NCBI RefSeq assembly: GCF_001544615.1
Contig: NZ_FCNV02000022.1
Coordinates: 1 to 44,101, forward strand
DNA from: Caballeronia concitans
GTDB taxonomy: Bacteria > Pseudomonadota > Gammaproteobacteria > Burkholderiales > Burkholderiaceae
DNA: 44,101 nucleotides
Reading direction: 5' to 3'
Shown here: piece after piece, positions 43,029 through 44,101 of the stretch
Numbering within the stretch: the first letter of the stretch is position 1
How the letters are laid out: every line of letters starts with the position of its first letter
Translations under genes and position numbers: made by a program
Notes under the pieces: model-generated
What the model saw: only the letters and a program-made list of their open reading frames with translations
Databases searched by the model: none
What the model was told of the DNA's origin: nothing

Positions 43029-44043
43029 ATGCAGGTCATGGGCAAAATGAATCTGACCGATACCGAACGCGAGCAACTGCTGTCGGCGGCGCGCAGCCGA
43101 ACGGTGCGTGCGGCGGACGTACGACGCGCGAAGTTGATCCTGATGCTCGAGGACGGCGAATCGCGCGACAGCATCATGCGCACACTGGGTTGCGACTCGC
43201 GCTTCATCGCGCGCTGGTCGGGGCGCGTTCTTAGCGAGCGACTGTCTGGCATGTACGCCCGACATCCCGGGCGCGCTCCCAAGCAGCCGCCAGCCAGACT
43301 TGAGGCGCGTGTGCTCAACCGTACTTTCAAGCACAAACCCGCCGACGGCTCGACACACTGGAGCAGCTATAAGCTTGCGGCAGAGCTCGGCGACGTGTCG
43401 GTCTCGACCGTGCAGCGCATCTGGCGCAAGCATGGGGTCAAGCCGCAGAAGTTGGAGCGGCACATGGTCTCCAACGACCCGGATTTCGAGGCCAAAGCAG
43501 CCGACGTGATCGGGCTTTACCTAAACCCGCCGGCGCACGCAGCGGTGTTCTGTGTGGACGAGAAGACCGCGATTCAGGCACTCGACCGCAAGGACCGGAT
43601 GCTGCCGTTGTCGCCGGGGCGCGCCGAGAGTCACGGCTTCGAGTACAAGCGCAACGGCACGCTCAGCTTGTTCGCGGCGTTCAATACTGCTACCGGCGAG
43701 GTGCTGGGCAAAACAGCGCCGCGCCACACCAGCGAACAGTTTGTGGCCTTCCTGACCGACGTCGTGGCCAGCCAGCCCAAACGCAGAGAAATCCATGTCA
43801 TCTGTGACAACGTGAGTAGCCATAAGACGGAGCGGGTGGCCACCTTCCTCAACGCGCATCGCAACGTACGTCTGCACTTCACGCCGACCTATTCGTCGTG
43901 GCTTAACCAAGTGGAAAACTGGTTCTCGCGCATCCAGCGTGATGTGATCGCCCGTGGCATCTTCACTTCAGTAAAAGATCTGGATCGCAAACTCATGCAT
44001 TACATCCACGAGCACAATAAACATGGCGGCCTCAAATCCGAAG
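43029..44043 (+). CDS. IS630-family transposase, 3' end replaced
   Basis: The frame opens at 43029 (two further Met codons follow within seven residues) and has the N-terminal helix-turn-helix 'TVRAADVRRAKLILMLEDGE', a second DNA-binding part 'WSSYKLAAELGDVSVSTVQR', and the IS630/Tc1 catalytic core: 'AVFCVDEKTAIQALDR' (first Asp), 'IHVICDNVSSHKT' (second Asp) and 'TPTYSSWLNQVENWFSRIQR' (Glu). It reaches 'LMHYIHEHNK' and then loses homology near 44030-44043, where relatives would have about ten more residues. From there the sequence appears to be the edge of another element. The frame itself stays open to the window end. The truncation probably spares the active site. Confidence 0.88.
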
Positions 44044-44044
44044 T

Positions 44045-44072
44045 GCAACACCCGTTTCGTATAAGGTGTTGC
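44045..44072. repeat. Inverted repeat at a new element's edge
   Basis: GCAACACC (44045-44052) pairs with GGTGTTGC (44065-44072) around a 12-base spacer, just before an ATG at 44074. It sits where IS630 homology ends, so it probably belongs to the terminus of a neighbouring mobile element. Confidence 0.55.
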
Positions 44073-44073
44073 G

Positions 44074-44101
44074 ATGCACGAAAGAACTCAGTATCAACAG
44101 C
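44074..44101 (+). CDS. Start of a further gene, cut by the window edge
   Basis: A new frame beginning 'MHERTQYQQ' starts directly after the inverted repeat and runs off the window. Position and repeat suggest a transposase of another insertion sequence (an IS30-type element is one option), but nine codons are too few for a family call. Confidence 0.35.

Noticed and set aside
42723-43463. 246-codon minus-strand frame
   Set aside because: It is antisense to the IS630 transposase, and its left part crosses the IS1182 scrap in a different frame from the real homology.

Overview
The window looks like an accessory segment of a high-GC betaproteobacterial genome of the Burkholderia/Paraburkholderia/Caballeronia type. 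The evidence is GC-rich codon use with long antisense mirror ORFs, gene families typical of that group (fused indolepyruvate oxidoreductase, Liv-type ABC cassette, FCD-GntR and LysR regulators, RND efflux), and a dense load of insertion-sequence debris. No rRNA, tRNA, CRISPR array or replication origin was recognised. The species call is inference from gene content.

Layout. 1-9.9 kb is a decayed zone: two small hypothetical genes (685-1333), a tyrosine-recombinase remnant, an IS110-family pseudogene, an IS3-family wreck, a frameshifted tandem-domain gene, and an IS481-family copy (5170-6266) bounded by imperfect 26-bp inverted repeats and a 7-bp target duplication. That copy cuts the 3' end of a small gene. 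A few small secreted or hypothetical genes follow. At 9.9-12.6 kb there is a soluble four-PAS hybrid histidine kinase. At 12.9-15.0 kb a LysR regulator is divergent from a PRISE-type short-chain reductase.

15.8-27.6 kb is the metabolic core. A GntR/FCD regulator converges on an eight-gene minus-strand operon (Rid protein, Asp/Glu-racemase-fold enzyme, Liv-type binding protein, two permeases, two ATPases, fused indolepyruvate:ferredoxin oxidoreductase). Across a 262-bp promoter region it is divergent from a D-amino-acid dehydrogenase and a cupin. Read together, the genes suggest import of an amino acid, possible racemisation, oxidative deamination with imine clearance, and oxidative decarboxylation of the 2-oxo acid to an acyl-CoA. 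The substrate cannot be read from sequence.

27.6-29.6 kb holds hairpins, small genes, an HU gene head-to-head with a broken integrase, then a YbdG-like MscS channel. An apparently intact IS1182-family element (31567-33207) separates this from an orphan OmpR-family response regulator and a convergent tripartite RND efflux operon (outer-membrane factor, membrane fusion protein, pump). PmrA-box-like direct repeats (CTTAAG-N5-TTTAAG and CTTAAG-N5-CTTAGC) lie upstream of both the regulator and the efflux operon, which suggests the regulator controls itself and the pump. The membrane fusion gene carries a single in-frame TAA.

40.6-44.1 kb contains a DUF4118 membrane protein translationally coupled to an alpha/beta hydrolase, a decayed fragment of an error-prone polymerase gene (imuC/dnaE2 type), an IS1182 scrap, and an IS630 transposase whose end is replaced by the start of another element running off the window.
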